From Doris montereyensis (taxonomy: Eukaryota > Mollusca > Gastropoda > Nudibranchia > Dorididae), in contig JAXRKP010000379.1 in assembly GCA_037039925.1 (NCBI GenBank), positions 51,001-115,000 of the forward strand: a stretch of 64,000 bases of DNA, written 5' to 3'. The notes under the pieces were generated by a model that saw only the letters and a program-made list of their open reading frames with translations, made no database searches and was not told the DNA's origin. This document shows positions 33,540 through 47,135 of this stretch, one piece after another; positions within the stretch are counted from its first letter, which is position 1, and each line of letters starts with the position of its first letter. A program made the position numbers and the translations under genes.

Positions 33540-33939
33540 CACTTGACTGGCATACACACTCCACACATTGAAATGTGATGGGTTGTTTAATAAATGGAGA
33601 TATACTTTGAGGTACGTACAGGAGGATCGAAAATAAAATTATTAAATCTGCATGGAGATGCTAAGCTTGGATGGAAGATTACTCATGAAAACCAATATAA
33701 TTGGTCGCCTTTATATCGCATTTGGCATTTGTAAGTAAGACAGTAAGAGAAGAATATAATGACAATAAATTCAAAAACAGGCTTTCACAACCTCATAAAA
33801 ATCAGTGTCCTAGATTACAGGTGTAGAGAATGTACACATCAAGTATAGATAATTTATCTACATGAGAATTTTTTTCACATAGATCTTCTTGCATGATAAA
33901 CATCGCAATATGCCTAGTTAAGACATTGGTCCAGGCAGT
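33540..33939 (+). repeat. Duplicated segment (copy 2 of 16594-17041)
   Basis: See 16594-17041. A 30-base insertion near 33590 and loss of the AGATCTAG-rich words distinguish this copy. It directly precedes the next LINE. Confidence 0.75.
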
Positions 33940-34002
33940 GGACAGGAGTAGACATGAGACCTGTACGGGGGAATAGATGATCCCGCCCTCCACGAGTCTC
34001 CT

Positions 34003-34200
34003 GCTGCCTTGCAGGCGGGTCTTGGTTGACCAAAGGCTAAGGGAGTTAACCCTGACAGAAAAAAACCTGCTGCCTTGCAGGCCAGTCTTGAATGACCAAA
34101 GGCTAAGGGAGTTACACTTGACAGAAAATAACAACTTGCTGCCTTGCAGGCTGGTCTTGAATGACTAAAGGCTAAGGGAGTTAACCTAACAGAAAATAAC
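34003..34200. repeat. Three tandem units of about 62-66 bp
   Basis: Each unit has CTGCCTTGCAGG, GGTCTTG.ATGACCAAAGG (position-variable) and CTAAGGGAGTTA, ending in GACAGAAAA and an A run. They sit just upstream of a LINE endonuclease frame and may be its 5' monomers. Confidence 0.8.
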
Positions 34201-35310
34201 AAGGCCTGGTAGGGGCCTCAAGGTGGCAGCCCCACCATCTACCTAGGGTACAGTGGGCTAATCCCTGCTTATCCAAAACAACCTGATTCAGAGAAGTAAA
34301 ATAAATATAACCGGCTTGATCTTTGGAAGACGAACTTGAAAAAACACGGACTGTGATTTTTGGAACATGAATTTGGAACGTTAGGGCAATAAATGGAAAA
34401 AGTTAGGATTAGTTGAAGAAATGGAAAAATTCAAAGTAGATATTGTGGCCATTACAGAAACAAACAAAAAAGGACAAGGAATAGGAAATGTCGGACCGAA
34501 TCATATTTTAATCTTCTCAGGAGTAGATGTCAAAGATAGAGCTAGAGCAGGAGTAGGTCTCCTAGTGCATAAAAGGCATGAAAAGCTACTAGAAAGTTGG
34601 AAATTCATAAGCCCACGGCTATTAGAGGTAAATATTAAACCAAAAGGACGAGAAATTAAATTATTAATAGCTTATGGACCAAACGAAGACGCAACTAAAG
34701 AAGAAAAAGATATCTTCGAAAATGATTTACAAATAGCTGCGGAGAATCTCAAATCCAAACAGGAACTAATTCTTTTAGGAGATTTAAACGCTAGAGTAGG
34801 CAACAACGTAGAAACGTCAGGTGGGGTAATAGGTGAAGAGCGAGAGACAACAACTTTTCCAAATGGAGAGTCTCATAGATTTTTGCCAAAAGAATAACAT
34901 GAAAATAGCCAACACCTTTTTTCCTCATAAAGATATCCACAAATATACAAGAGTAAATGAAGACAGGTGTGAAAAGTCAATCATAGACTACATAATAGTT
35001 AGCAGCTCCCTTTTTTACAGTACATTAGATGCAAGAGTAAACAGAGGAGCAGAAATATTTAGTGATCATCACTTAGTGATTGCCAAAATGAGATTACTGA
35101 CTGAGGAAAACAAACAGAAAAGGAAAGAGAAGAAAGCTACAAAACTCAAAATAGAGGAATTAAATAAACCAGTAGTAAAACAGGTATATCAATCTAGGAT
35201 AAAAAGATTTATCAGTGAAAGGCAGATGGATCTGAATGATAGCAAAATAGAAGAAAAGTGGCAGGTGTATAAAGAAACAAATCCTCAGTTGTACTGAAGA
35301 GGTCTGTGGA
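34201..35310 (+). mobile_element. LINE 5' part: endonuclease domain only
   Basis: After the typical N-terminal WNVRAINGK (about 34375-34400) come EMEKFKVDIVAITETNKK, AGVGLLVHKRHEKL, LLIAYGPNEDATKEEKD and LILLGDLNARVGNN at 34421-34830. After a frame change come NTFFPHKDIHKYTR, EKSIIDYIIVSS and AEIFSDHHLVIAKMRL to 35297. The motifs fit the exonuclease-endonuclease-phosphatase fold of non-LTR elements. No reverse transcriptase follows. The frame switch is near 34860. This family differs from the LINE at 27.6-30.2 kb. Confidence 0.85.
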
Positions 35311-35366
35311 AGGAAACAAATTCTTTCTTTTCCTCTTTCTAAAAATACAGAGATTTTCTTTTGTTC

Positions 35367-36604
<1,238 letters not shown>

Positions 36605-37035
36605 ATCAAGTTTTTATATTAACATGTTGGACATGTCACGTGTTGGTAAAATGGAAGGGAAGAGTCAAGATTCCTTTGATTGAAATCCCCAGAATCGAGG
36701 GATGCCGTTAATTGTTCTTTAAGCATGTATGTAATCTCCATTATTGTTGTTGTTGCTGTGTTAGCGTCGCATTGAATATAGACTACATTCACTATTATTT
36801 TATTAAATGCTTGTGGCACATAATACGGTCTTAAAGACAGGCTAAGGATCTCATAATCAGCAGTGCAGTGTGTTGTCAGAAAATAAATATTGTTTTCATG
36901 ACAGAAACGATCAAAAAAATGATAGAGCTTTGTACTTTGTAGACTTTTGCTAGATCTAGAGTGGACATAATTAGATAATGTATTATAAATTAAATACATT
37001 CTACAACAGCTGGCAATCTTACGACATGGGTACAT
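36605..37035 (-). mobile_element. Host LINE, endonuclease part
   Basis: Minus-strand frame with LYHFFDRFCHENNIYFL, LSLSLRPYYVPQAFNKII, VNVVYIQCDANTAT, LDSGDFNQRNLDSSLPF and YQHVTCPT. These match the ...LRPFYLPREF...AVYIPPDAN...GDFN.ANL...FHQHVTC series of CR1/Rex1-like endonucleases. It breaks off exactly where the nested element begins. Confidence 0.75.
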
Positions 37036-37039
37036 AGCG

Positions 37040-37505
<466 letters not shown>

Positions 37506-38790
37506 AATTCTATGTCAAATTGATTGACACTCGTCACCATTACTGTAAACAATAATACGCATCGCAGTAAAATCATGTCCACAGGGATACACACTATCTA
37601 GATCTAACACTATGTCGTGTCAATACATTCTTATTTACTGCTGTCAAATATAATATTCTTATTCAGGTTCACTGGATAGATTTAGAAGTGATAGGGATGC
37701 GATATTGATGGGAATGGCAATTTTTCATCATGTATGTGCCTTATGAAATGTTAGACAGGACAACGAACTCTCAGAAATGCAGAATACTCAGTTAGAAATT
37801 ATTTCATAATTGTATCACTGAAGTTGAGATGAGTTAATTGGAAAGCGCCTACCAATCTGAGGGATACATTTAATTTTTTAAAAATAAAATGGAAACCAGT
37901 GTCAGCGAGCCCAATAAATAGTAAAATATTCCATGGAAGAAAGGCACCAAACATGGGGACCAGCATATGAAAAAGTAACATGCCATACAGAAAATAATAC
38001 TGATAAAAGAGATAATGACTTCTGTAAAACAGGATTTTAAAAAATGACAATCACAACAGTATCACAATATAGGCCTAATGATATTAAAACAAGTGAAGGA
38101 AGAACATCCATATATTTGCCTAAAGGAGGTAGACTCTTTTACAGACATGCAGATGAATTTGTAGAAATACCAAACAAGAATGTGATAACAAACAAACAGC
38201 ACAAAAGATTGCTGGTTTTTGTATACTAATTTACCTGGAATCTATCTATTATAAAACTGTTGAAGATTTGTTCAGTCCGGATAAAAGTTAAAGAAAATGT
38301 TTTAAGTCTGCAAGGTATATTCCAAGCATAGAATGAAAGAGCAAAGTATATGCAAGTTAACAGATGATCTATATAAAAAAGGATATCTAGATGTACAAAT
38401 GAAAAGACTATCACTTTGTTCACACTTTTCACTTTCATGACCATTTTTACAGATTTAATCTAGATGAATTTCATATTAGTACTAGCTTCTTTTAAAACTA
38501 AAATTTCTTCAGCAGTCAAGAAGAGTAGTAATGTATAGAAAAATAATGTGTATGGGCAAATATATACTGATATTCATGTGATACTGATATGTCTGAGATC
38601 TGAGCAGTTTTCAGTTTTGTTTTGAGTGTGCGTTTGAGTGTATTTGTCCGCCTACACAGTCTGCTTCTCTCCCTCCTACACTCACCTCTTTTATTGTATA
38701 TTTTGATTATTTTGAGCCCATCATTTTGGACTCTCACCCCCTCCCATCTGGACTCACCTCCAACCCCCCTCGCTGTCTTCCTCCTCATGA

Positions 38791-39280
38791 CATTGTTGTT
38801 AGCAAAGAATGTTGTTTTGAGCCAATCAGCTTTCGTTGCCATTGAATTGTTGCAAGCTAAGAATATTGTATTAACTTTTTGAACCAATCAGTTCAACCCC
38901 CGCTTTCGTTGCCATGAAACTTATGAGCTAAGAATGTAGTTTTGTCTTTTTGAGCCAATCAGTTTGCTCATGACGTCCCCACATTTCCTTCTGATCTATT
39001 ATATATAATCTGGTTATTGACTTGCTCACTCACTTCTTGCTGTGTGCATCTGGTTGTGAGATATGTGTTTGAGAATTGTCCAGGGGAGAAAGTACGGTAT
39101 TGTTAAGTCGACAGTAAGAAATTGTTCAGTCTGATACAGACAGTGAGACCTTTGATTCTTAATAAAAATCATTGTTGAAACTCGAACCGTACAAGTCACC
39201 TGCCTTCCTTACTATCATTGGATATCTGTATTTGTAGGAATGTAGAGTGAGAGAGGCTTGTAAAATATGTGAACGTGACA
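38791..39280 (+). mobile_element. Possible solo LTR
   Basis: The segment is absent at the matching site of copy A (about 19300-19545). It has a TATATATAA box (39000), a downstream CACTCACTTCTTGCTG region, a poly(A) signal AATAAA at 39159 and an end ACGTGACA followed by TTTAGGCGCAGCAG, which resembles a primer-binding-site junction. Three CCAATCAG words occur in its first third. No target-site duplication was found and no internal retroviral-type genes are present. Confidence 0.35.
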
Positions 39281-39422
39281 TTTAGGCGCAGCAGTTATGT
39301 TGGGCTTTACATGAGTCAGTACTATCTTCCCTTGGGAATAATCAAATGTTGACCAGTTCTTTCACTTCACAAGTGTGTACCAAAACCATATTGTCTAAAA
39401 CATGAAAATGTTTTTTCCTCAG

Positions 39423-39531
39423 ACCAAATATTTGAACATCTATTACCATGGCTGGCTTGCGCAAAGTCAGGAAAGGAGAATTGCAGACTGTACACAATTG
39501 GCTTGAAAGTCATTTGCCTGAGTCTTGGCAA
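39423..39531 (+). CDS. GLYAT-like copy B, exon 1, with frameshift
   Basis: Same exon as 19683-19792 but 109 instead of 110 bases: GGCTTGCGC in place of GGCTTTGCGC. Acceptor and donor are conserved. Confidence 0.65.
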
Positions 39532-39649
39532 GTAGGTAGCTAGCAGCAGCCATCATTATGTCTTTGTCATCACTCTGTTATCATTAATATTATTACTGCT
39601 GTGGTCATTTCCTCATTAACATGTTATGATTATATTCTTCTTTGTTATT

Positions 39650-39907
39650 ATCACATCACTACCATCATCATCATCGACACCAATACTGTATCATTATCCT
39701 CATCATCATTATCATCATCATCACTGTTATCATCATCATCATCACTGTTATCATCATCATCAACACCCCCACCACATAAACACCTCCACTACCCCCATCA
39801 TCATCGTTTCACTATCATTAATAATAACATGATCATCCATAAAATTTCACTGGTGTCAGCTTTTTAATATTATGTTTGGTCATTCTATTTGATGACACAA
39901 TGATAAC

Positions 39908-39938
<31 letters not shown>

Positions 39939-39940
39939 GT
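39650..39940. repeat. CAT and GAT triplet tracts, copy B
   Basis: ATC/CAT repeats at 39660-39765 and ATG repeats at 39906-39938 in the intron after exon 1. Confidence 0.8.
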
Positions 39941-39991
39941 GGTTATTGTAATGATAAACTGAAATAATACAAAGATTTTTTAATTTTACAG

Positions 39992-40208
39992 TTGTTTGGA
40001 ATAACTCGTTGTGTTCTTCGTGGTGATTGGCCGGGCCAAACATTTTACACGCTTGGCTGGCCTGTCATCCGAGGTGTCATCAATGGTGAATTGGAGCCTG
40101 ATCATCGTGTGAGTGATAATGTGACACTAATCTAATACTGATAATATAAGGATAAAGATAAAGATGGATTTATAATGTGTATTCCCGACAAGTGCATGCT
40201 CACAGATT
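39992..40208 (+). pseudogene. GLYAT-like copy B, exon 2, with stop codons
   Basis: Reads VLRGDWPGQTFYTLGW, PVIRGVINGELEPDHR and VSDNVTLI, then TAA, TGA and TAA where copy A has YYFKYKDGF. The end CIPDKCMLTDC is recognisable again. Confidence 0.65.
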
Positions 40209-40910
40209 GTATGTATCCTTTATCCTTCAGCAGGCCATTTCATTTTAAAAAATCCTTCTGAAACTCCCCTGGGAGCATTCAGCACAGTTGTCTGTTAAGT
40301 GCTACATTCTAACACTCTGACAAGATCCTTTTCTGCCTACAGCTTAGCACTCATCACTCCTGAGTCAAGTGAGGAAAGTAGTGTGAAATATCTTTTCTAA
40401 GAGTACAATGTCATGGAGTTGGGGGTGAGGGGTGGGTGGAGGGGGGGGGGGATTTGCACAAGTCATATAAAATTGTACAGTGCGAGTCAGGACTGATGCT
40501 AGGTCTTTGTTGCATGAGACCTTTCGTGAATGTAAAATCAATAAGGAAAGGCATTTGCGCCTTGTGGGTTTTGATATAGATATATATACCATTTTGATAA
40601 ATCAGAATGAAGCAATGGTACAGCGAGTTACAGGTGTGAACGCTAGCACTGCATAAAATAAGTGAACAACGGAGAGAAAATGAGTAATTAGCCTAACCCC
40701 TAGGTCTTTAATGAGGTCGTGCCAGTCACTAAAATCATTTTGATTGGTCCAGCGCTTTTCTTCATTAGCCAATCTTCCACTCACTCACACCAGTGATGCT
40801 ATAGCAGAACAATTGTTCTAGTATCTTTGCTCACACTACACAGCATAGCCTTAGTTGTGAGTGTGGGTAAAATACAAGAAAAAACTGTCTGCAGGGATAA
40901 TTGGGACATA

Positions 40911-41704
40911 CAGGGGAACCTCTCAAATCAGGAACCCGGGAGTCGGGAAAGCCGGTCAATCGGGAAGAATTCCCTGGGAACGGAATTGTTTCCATATATT
41001 TTATCTCTAAACAAGAAAGATCCCCGGCTAATCGGGACAATTTTCGCGGGCTTGCATTGATTATCATCATCATTTCCCCCATATTTATTTAATCCAACAC
41101 TCATTTTTTATTCCAATTTGGTTTCCTGTTAGCAGAACATCAATTATTACACCTGCATTAGTGCTACACGTGTTATAAATTGCATAATGTGTACGCAATG
41201 TCGCAAGTGCCAGTTCTGCGATGATCATAAGCCAGACATTCTAGACATCCATTAAGAAGGTGTGAAAGCAGGTGTTGAGCCAGACCTTACTCATCCATCT
41301 AACAAGACAGTGCGATGTTGACACGGGGCGGCACTTAGAAAGTTATGCACTGTCATAGTCTTTTATTGCCATTGCCCACATCATCCATCAATTGCAAAGG
41401 TGTACATGAGAGGAGGTTTAACATCCCACCATGCCTTCTTGATTACGTGTCTTATCTATCTACAGTCCAGGGAAGATCGATTGTGAGTGACATCTTTGAT
41501 GAATGCCATCTTTGTTTTGATCAACTGGTCCTGTGGCTACTTGTTCATTTAATTCTGCATTTTACCACCCACTCACAGAAGGGCTCAGTGACCTCAGACT
41601 GCTGGGGAAAACCAAAATCCCCAGGTCCCTGCAAATCTGTGAAACCCGGCATATCGGGACGATTTTACAATCCATCGAGACTTCCGATTAGAGAGGTTCC
41701 GCTT
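40911..41704. mobile_element. pogo/Tigger-like non-autonomous DNA element 1
   Basis: Left end CAGGGGAACCTCTCAAATC; the right end inverted reads AAGCGGAACCTCTCTAATC. TA dinucleotides flank both sides (40909-40910 and 41705-41706), as expected for pogo-type TA insertion. Subterminal ATCGGGA words recur. No transposase was seen in the 794 bases. Confidence 0.7.
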
Positions 41705-41732
41705 TAATTTGTCTACACTTTGTTTTCCTCAG

Positions 41733-41853
41733 GCACCAACATTTTTTGAAAGTGCAAAAAGAAAATTAATGTACGTGCTAGATTCAAATGATGCAGAAAT
41801 ATTCTTTACCTGCCCCTCCCTTGTGGATTGGACAAAGGATTTCATTGTTATTG
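41733..41853 (+). CDS. GLYAT-like copy B, exon 3
   Basis: Acceptor TTTTCCTCAG, donor GTGAGT. It encodes APTFFESAKRKLMYVLD, SNDAEIFFTCPSLV and DWTKDFIVI in one open frame. Its 5' phase does not match exon 2 by one base, possibly at the T6 run. Confidence 0.68.
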
Positions 41854-42454
41854 GTGAGTAAATTCATTGAACAATTGTCGTTAGTTAAAAAAACCCATCT
41901 ATAAACAAGAGTACTGTTGATTTATTGTGATTGATTTGAAGAAAAAACTAAGTCAAGAGCACTAGAAGGATATGGTGTTGGGTCAGGCATACATTGAGAA
42001 AGCCACAGACAAGCATCACAAGACAAGCTCTATGTTGGAACCTACAGGATAAGAGAATGAGGGGTCATGGAGACGAAATATGGAGATAGAGATGAGAAGT
42101 CGCAGGTATTGTTTAAATGTTTGCAACAACTGGTAACAAATGCGCAAGATAGACAGCTCGGGGGGGGGGGGGGGTTACTGCTTGTGATCTATGCACATAC
42201 CCAATAAGTGATAGGAGACTTCATCTTTCATGGATTTTTGAAAACTCTTTTGGGTTTTTGACTGGCATCAATGCTTTTAGTTACATACATGTAAATGTTG
42301 TCCTTTTCTTCACTCTTCAAATTATTATGTTAGTTACTGATGTAGGAGAGAAAGAAGAAAAAAGTAACCAAACCATTCTTTCATTGTCGTTTTTGTTTTT
42401 ACCCTCTAACTTTGTTACTTCTATTGTTTCTCAACTGACATAAAGTAGACGGTG

Positions 42455-42660
42455 GCAGGTGCTGCTGATGGGTCCTAATTCTTTCCTTTCACATGTCTTC
42501 TTTCATCTTGCTATTTCCTCTTTAATTCACCTTTCACATATTGTCTTCTTTCATCTTGCTATTTCCTCTTTAATTCACCTTTCACATATTGTCTTCTTTC
42601 ATCTTGCTATTTCCTCTTTAATTCACCTTTCACCTAGAGATCACCACAAATGGTGAACAA
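42455..42660 (-). repeat. Dispersed repeat D, copy 5, with internal 48-bp tandem units
   Basis: Reverse orientation. The central part (TCTTTCATCTTGCTATTTCC, TCTTTAATTCACC) is repeated three times with a 48-base period before GATCACCACAAATGGTG. Confidence 0.75.
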
Positions 42661-42830
42661 AGTATACACTCAAAACCTTGTAATGCTTAGAGGCAAAATA
42701 AACTGAAAGATAAAGCAGGAACAGCAACAACAACAACAACAACCACAACCACAAAAAAAGATAACACAGTGCAAAACAGACCCTAATGCTTTGAGTTGAG
42801 TCGTGACTAACATCTTTACTTCTTCTTCAG

Positions 42831-42948
42831 GTGTGTCTGACAGTGTGACATCCACCATACAAAGAGTGGCTAGAGAGAAAGACTGCGATGAGTGCCGTGT
42901 GTGTCCATTAGCCATGCTTCAGGCAGAGCCAGGAGATGTTGAACCAAG
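42831..42948 (+). CDS. GLYAT-like copy B, exon 4
   Basis: Acceptor TTCTTCTTCAG, donor GTAGTG. It encodes VSDSVTSTIQRVAREKD, CDECRVCPLAML and QAEPGDVEP, split codons matching both neighbours. The three cysteines in CDECRVC are unusual. Confidence 0.68.
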
Positions 42949-42965
42949 GTAGTGTGTAAACATTG

Positions 42966-43160
42966 TGGCGTTGGTGGCCGAGTGGTTAGACTGCCGGAGG
43001 GGGGATCACGAGGTCCCGGGTTTTGTATCCTAGCAAAGCTAAGTCCGACGTTGTGTTCTTTGGGAAAGACACTTAACATACATTTTCTCCACTTAACATA
43101 CATTTTCTCCACTTAACATACTCTTTCTCCACTTAACATACATTTTCTCCATTTAACATA
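42966..43160 (+). mobile_element. SINE-1 copy with tandem extension
   Basis: Head GGTGGCCGAGTGGTTAGACT and B box GTCCCGGGTTTTGTATCC, broken at the GGAAAGACACTTAACAT motif. From there a 23-base unit (ACTTAACATACATTTTCTCC) repeats about five times (43068-43160). Confidence 0.75.
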
Positions 43161-43460
43161 GACTTTCTCCACATCATCATGATGTTTTCTCTTGTTAACC
43201 TGATATCACTGCATCTGACTGACAGGGTGTACAGTTTGTTGGGTTTTTTTTTTAGCGTATTTGCTTTTGAAATGAATTCCTCTGCATCACCTTTATCACC
43301 TTGCCATAATGAAAGGAAAATACAACACGAAACCCAGTTTATATCATATCTATACTTATTACTAATTGACTGTGAAAGTCCTCGCTTAATCATCCATAGT
43401 GTACTGTAATCTTTCTTATCCCTGATTACTTTCTGATGCCTTCCAATGTTCCCTCATTAG

Positions 43461-43610
43461 ACCAATACCGGAGGGCTTGAAGCTTAGACGACTAAACATT
43501 GAAACAGATTTGGAATATTGTCTATCTGCCAGCAAAGAAACCAGACAAGGAATGTTGGAATATTGGACTGCTCTATTTCAATATTTCCCAAACGCTTGTT
43601 TGGCTGACAG
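43461..43610 (+). CDS. GLYAT-like copy B, exon 5
   Basis: Nearly identical to copy A exon 5 (two differences in 150 bases: K to M, and E to D at the end). Open frame. Confidence 0.72.
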
Positions 43611-44199
43611 GTAATTGATGATAAAGTAATTAGTTAATTAAAAACCGCACTGAATGAGACATCACCCAACCTAGTTCTATTTTAGGGAGATAGTTTTATT
43701 TACATGTATATAATGGGTCAATTCATTCTTATTGATACATTCATACACTAGGAAATGCGACATGGCAAAAGGCATTTCCAGCAAAACTGATAAATGGAAA
43801 TTTTATTGCTGTAAATACTGTTGCAGCTTTGTGTGAATTGATAGTTTGATTATCAATGGTTAATATGATAATAATTTGAATCATTTCAAGTTTGAATGGA
43901 AATTTTAAAATGAAGAAAAAAGCAGTTAAATGTTTTTGTTACACATGTTACATAATTATAATAATTATATTGTCCCAAAGACCACCCTCACTTTTGAAAT
44001 GAATACACATGAAATAAAAACAAGAGAGACTCGTTGTGATAATAAACGGTGAAAGTAGAATCTTCCAATCTGTTGATACTAATCTTTCTCTTAACATCAC
44101 TTGAGACTGGGCACAAACATTTCCTACAAGTAACTCTTTTGATCACCATGTACAACAAAGCTTTATTTACCTGGTCATAGTTTTCCATTCATTACTAGT

Positions 44200-44340
44200 G
44201 AGCACTTGGTTGGCAACTGCTGGTAGGTCCTTCTTATGTCCTTTCCCTCTTTCTCTTATCTTTCATTTTGCTGATTCCTCTCAATTCATCCTGAGACCAC
44301 AGCACATGGTAAACAGGACAAATTTCAGTGAAACAAAGAA
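44200..44340 (-). repeat. Dispersed repeat D, copy 6
   Basis: Reverse orientation: GGTAGGTCCTTCTTATG, TGATTCCTCTCAATTCATCC, CAAATTTCAGTGAAACAAA. Copy A keeps only its right part (30166-30225), next to the LINE junction. Confidence 0.65.
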
Positions 44341-44492
44341 AGAAAGCATTCTTTGCTCAGAAACAGTTACATTATTATAGAGTTATTCCTTTATTTTGAT
44401 GAGTGATGATGTTTTTTTTTTTTTTTAATATCAAAAGTTAGAAAATGTAATCAGTTATTTTTCTCTTCTTTTTCCTTTCCTTTTGAATCCAG

Positions 44493-44690
44493 TACTACTG
44501 ATGCCTGTGTCTCCTTTGAAATTGGCACGGAATGCTGTAATTTAAGGTGGCTTCATACCCGTGAAGACTTTCGTGGAAAGGGACTGGCAAAAGTCATAGT
44601 CAGCCGCCTTGCTGAAGAATATTTCCAAGATAATCTTCCTGTGTTACATCTGTGTATGAAGATAACACATTGTCTTTAAATTTGCATACA
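44493..44690 (+). pseudogene. GLYAT-like copy B, exon 6, frameshifted
   Basis: Motif A is intact (EDFRGKGLAKVIVSRLAE). The frame shifts where copy A has CTTCCCTGTG and copy B CTTCCTGTG, and ends at a TAA about 13 codons later. Confidence 0.68.
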
Positions 44691-45188
44691 TCGCTTGGTT
44701 TTAAAAAAAGTTTGCAAATTGAATATCTTGTTTTATATGGCTAACAAGGAAACAGTTTTGTGAAAGTTTTCAATTTTCTTCAAATTTTAAATCTTCGTGG
44801 TACAATCTTTGGAAAATGTGTATGTAATTATTTCTGTTATGATATTTGGACAAATTACATTTAAATTTCTATTGTAGATCTATTTCAGAGGTGTACTATT
44901 ATACAGTCACGTCTCGGACTTCGTTAATCAGGACATCTTGATAATCTCAACAGATGGGCTTGGACGGATTTTTCCTTTTTCCTTCTTTATTTGCATCTGA
45001 TAATCTGGAAAATTTGGATTCTGGATCAGAACACCTAATTTTAGAACAAACTATCACAATATAGAGAGTTTATGCTTCGATAAACCGAACACCTAACTGT
45101 TCAAGATGTCTAACCGATCCACCAACAGTCCATCAATTCCAGCTGACTTGACTCTCCTATCGCCAATTCACCATACTATTTACCATTT

Positions 45189-45365
<177 letters not shown>

Positions 45366-45455
45366 TTCATCTTCTGGCGTGGTGTAAATTGTGTGTAAGC
45401 AAGAAACCTGGCACAAGTCAGAGACAGAGAGACAGAGAAAGAAAATGAGAGTGTG

Positions 45456-45563
45456 TGTGTTAAGTGCCTTTCCCAAATAACACAACGTTGGACCTAGCGT
45501 TGCTAAAATTCGAACCCGGCACCTCATGATCCCTAGTCACGCAACCTAACAACTCGGCCACCG
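45456..45563 (-). mobile_element. SINE-1 fragment, reverse orientation
   Basis: CCTTTCCCAAATAACACAAC, ATTCGAACCCGGCACCTCAT (B box) and CTCGGCCACC (A box), inside pogo-like element 2. Confidence 0.75.
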
Positions 45564-45790
45564 ATACTATTAGATGATGCTATACCAAAGAAGGTTCACT
45601 TTCTTAGTTCAAGCCCCAAAACTTATACCAAGAGCAGGGAACAGAGGTAAAGTAGTAGTGCTAATACAGTGATAGGTGTAGTAATGACACGCGACCTTGA
45701 AAACATAATAAATATTATGAATATTATTATTCATGTAGTAGTATTAGACGGACGTGTAGTGTAGTTCTCAGAAAAGTGTATTGAGGCCTG

Positions 45791-46128
<338 letters not shown>

Positions 46129-46502
46129 TGGCCAGTGATGAGCAGCATCATTGTACTGTGTCCCCTGTAAAATGCACCAGGCCTTCATTACTGTAAGTTC
46201 TTGCTGATTCAAAATGTGTCTCTTTGATCGATGATTCGATAATCCAGACAAATTGCTTGGAACAGAGGTGTTCAGATTATCGAGACACGACTGTTTATTG
46301 TAATGTATTCATTCATCAGTGCTGAATGGTTGTTTATAAAAATGATACAAGGTTCTAGAAAGTGGAAGAGCTAGAAAATCACCATGATAACGAATAGTTA
46401 GTGAATCCGACTGCTAGTCATGATTGGATTTGTTTGTTAATGAAACTCAGTTTTTGAGGAGTGTAATAAACATAGCTTGTAGTGTTCTTTCTTATAATGG
46501 CA

Positions 46503-46812
46503 GGGTCATGGGTGGCGATGTGAAAGTCATTGGTTCAATTCTGTCTGGTGGCCAACATTTTTTTTTCGGTCCCGGTTTCAAATCCCAGCAAAGCTAAATC
46601 CTGTGATATGTTCCTTTATAAAGACACTTAATATGCATTTTTCCCAACTCGACCCAGGTGCAAAGGGTTACAATCACCAGGTAAGAAGCAAAAACCTGCG
46701 TCAGACTATTGTCCTGTCCAGGAGATGATTATTATCACCTGTTCCACTTCACACTACAGAAACTGGGATAAACTCCGGCTCTGTGTGGCTCTGTAATGGC
46801 CTTGAAGAATTT
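46503..46812 (+). mobile_element. SINE-3/SINE-1 fusion
   Basis: SINE-3 head (GGGTGGCGATGTGAAAGTCA, TTCTGTCTGGTGGCCAAC) runs to TTTTTTTTCGGTC. It then joins a SINE-1 body starting at its B box (GGTTTCAAATCCCAGCAAAG) and running to the GGCCTTGAAGAATTTT tail. Confidence 0.65.
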
Positions 46813-46852
46813 TCACTTATTCATAGGAGTTTCAGTTAGTTTCGTGTAGGTA

Positions 46853-46920
46853 CTGCTTGTAGATCATGCCTGTCATCTTGTTCTTTCTTGTTGTTTTACT
46901 ATGATGAGCACAGTGTAAAG
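46853..46920 (+). repeat. 68-bp direct repeat flanking array, left copy
   Basis: TACTGCTTGTAGATCATGCC through TTTTACTATGATGAGCACAG; the second copy is at 47669-47736. Confidence 0.85.
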
Positions 46921-46954
46921 TCATGACCTCTCAAGGCCGCCGAGCAGTTGGCAG

Positions 46955-47095
46955 GTGCGACTGGTAGGTTCTACTTCTTTCCAGTTCTATTTTCACTCTT
47001 TCTACTTTAAATTTATCATCATGGTATTTCCTCTTAATTCCCCCTGAGATCACCGCATATGGTGGATGTGGTAAATTTCAATGAAACAAACAAAC
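46955..47095 (-). repeat. Dispersed repeat D, copy 7
   Basis: Reverse orientation: GGTAGGTTCTACTTCTTTCC, TCCTCTTAATTCCCCCTGAG, ATCACCGCATATGGTGGA, TTTCAATGAAACAAACAAAC. Confidence 0.75.
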
Positions 47096-47135
47096 CTTCA
47101 AGGCCGTGGTGGCTAATAAAGCTAGAGCTTTCTAT

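Larger units (their letters stand above)
39423..44690 (+). pseudogene. GLYAT-like gene copy B, probably broken
   Basis: Exon blocks at 39423-39531, 39992-40208, 41733-41853, 42831-42948, 43461-43610 and from 44493. Exons 3, 4 and 5 are open and give the parts unreadable in copy A: KRKLMYVLDSNDAEIFFT with SLVDWTKDFIVI (the DW..D/P..V.G segment of GLYAT N-terminal domains), and VSDSVTSTIQRVARE with the four-cysteine stretch CDECRVC. Defects: exon 1 lacks one T (39457), exon 2 has an in-frame TAA at about 40131 and further stops, and exon 6 lacks one C (about 44638), so the protein would end early as CMKITHCL. Unlike the single-base gaps, the exon 2 stops are not easily explained as read errors. 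Confidence 0.68.
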
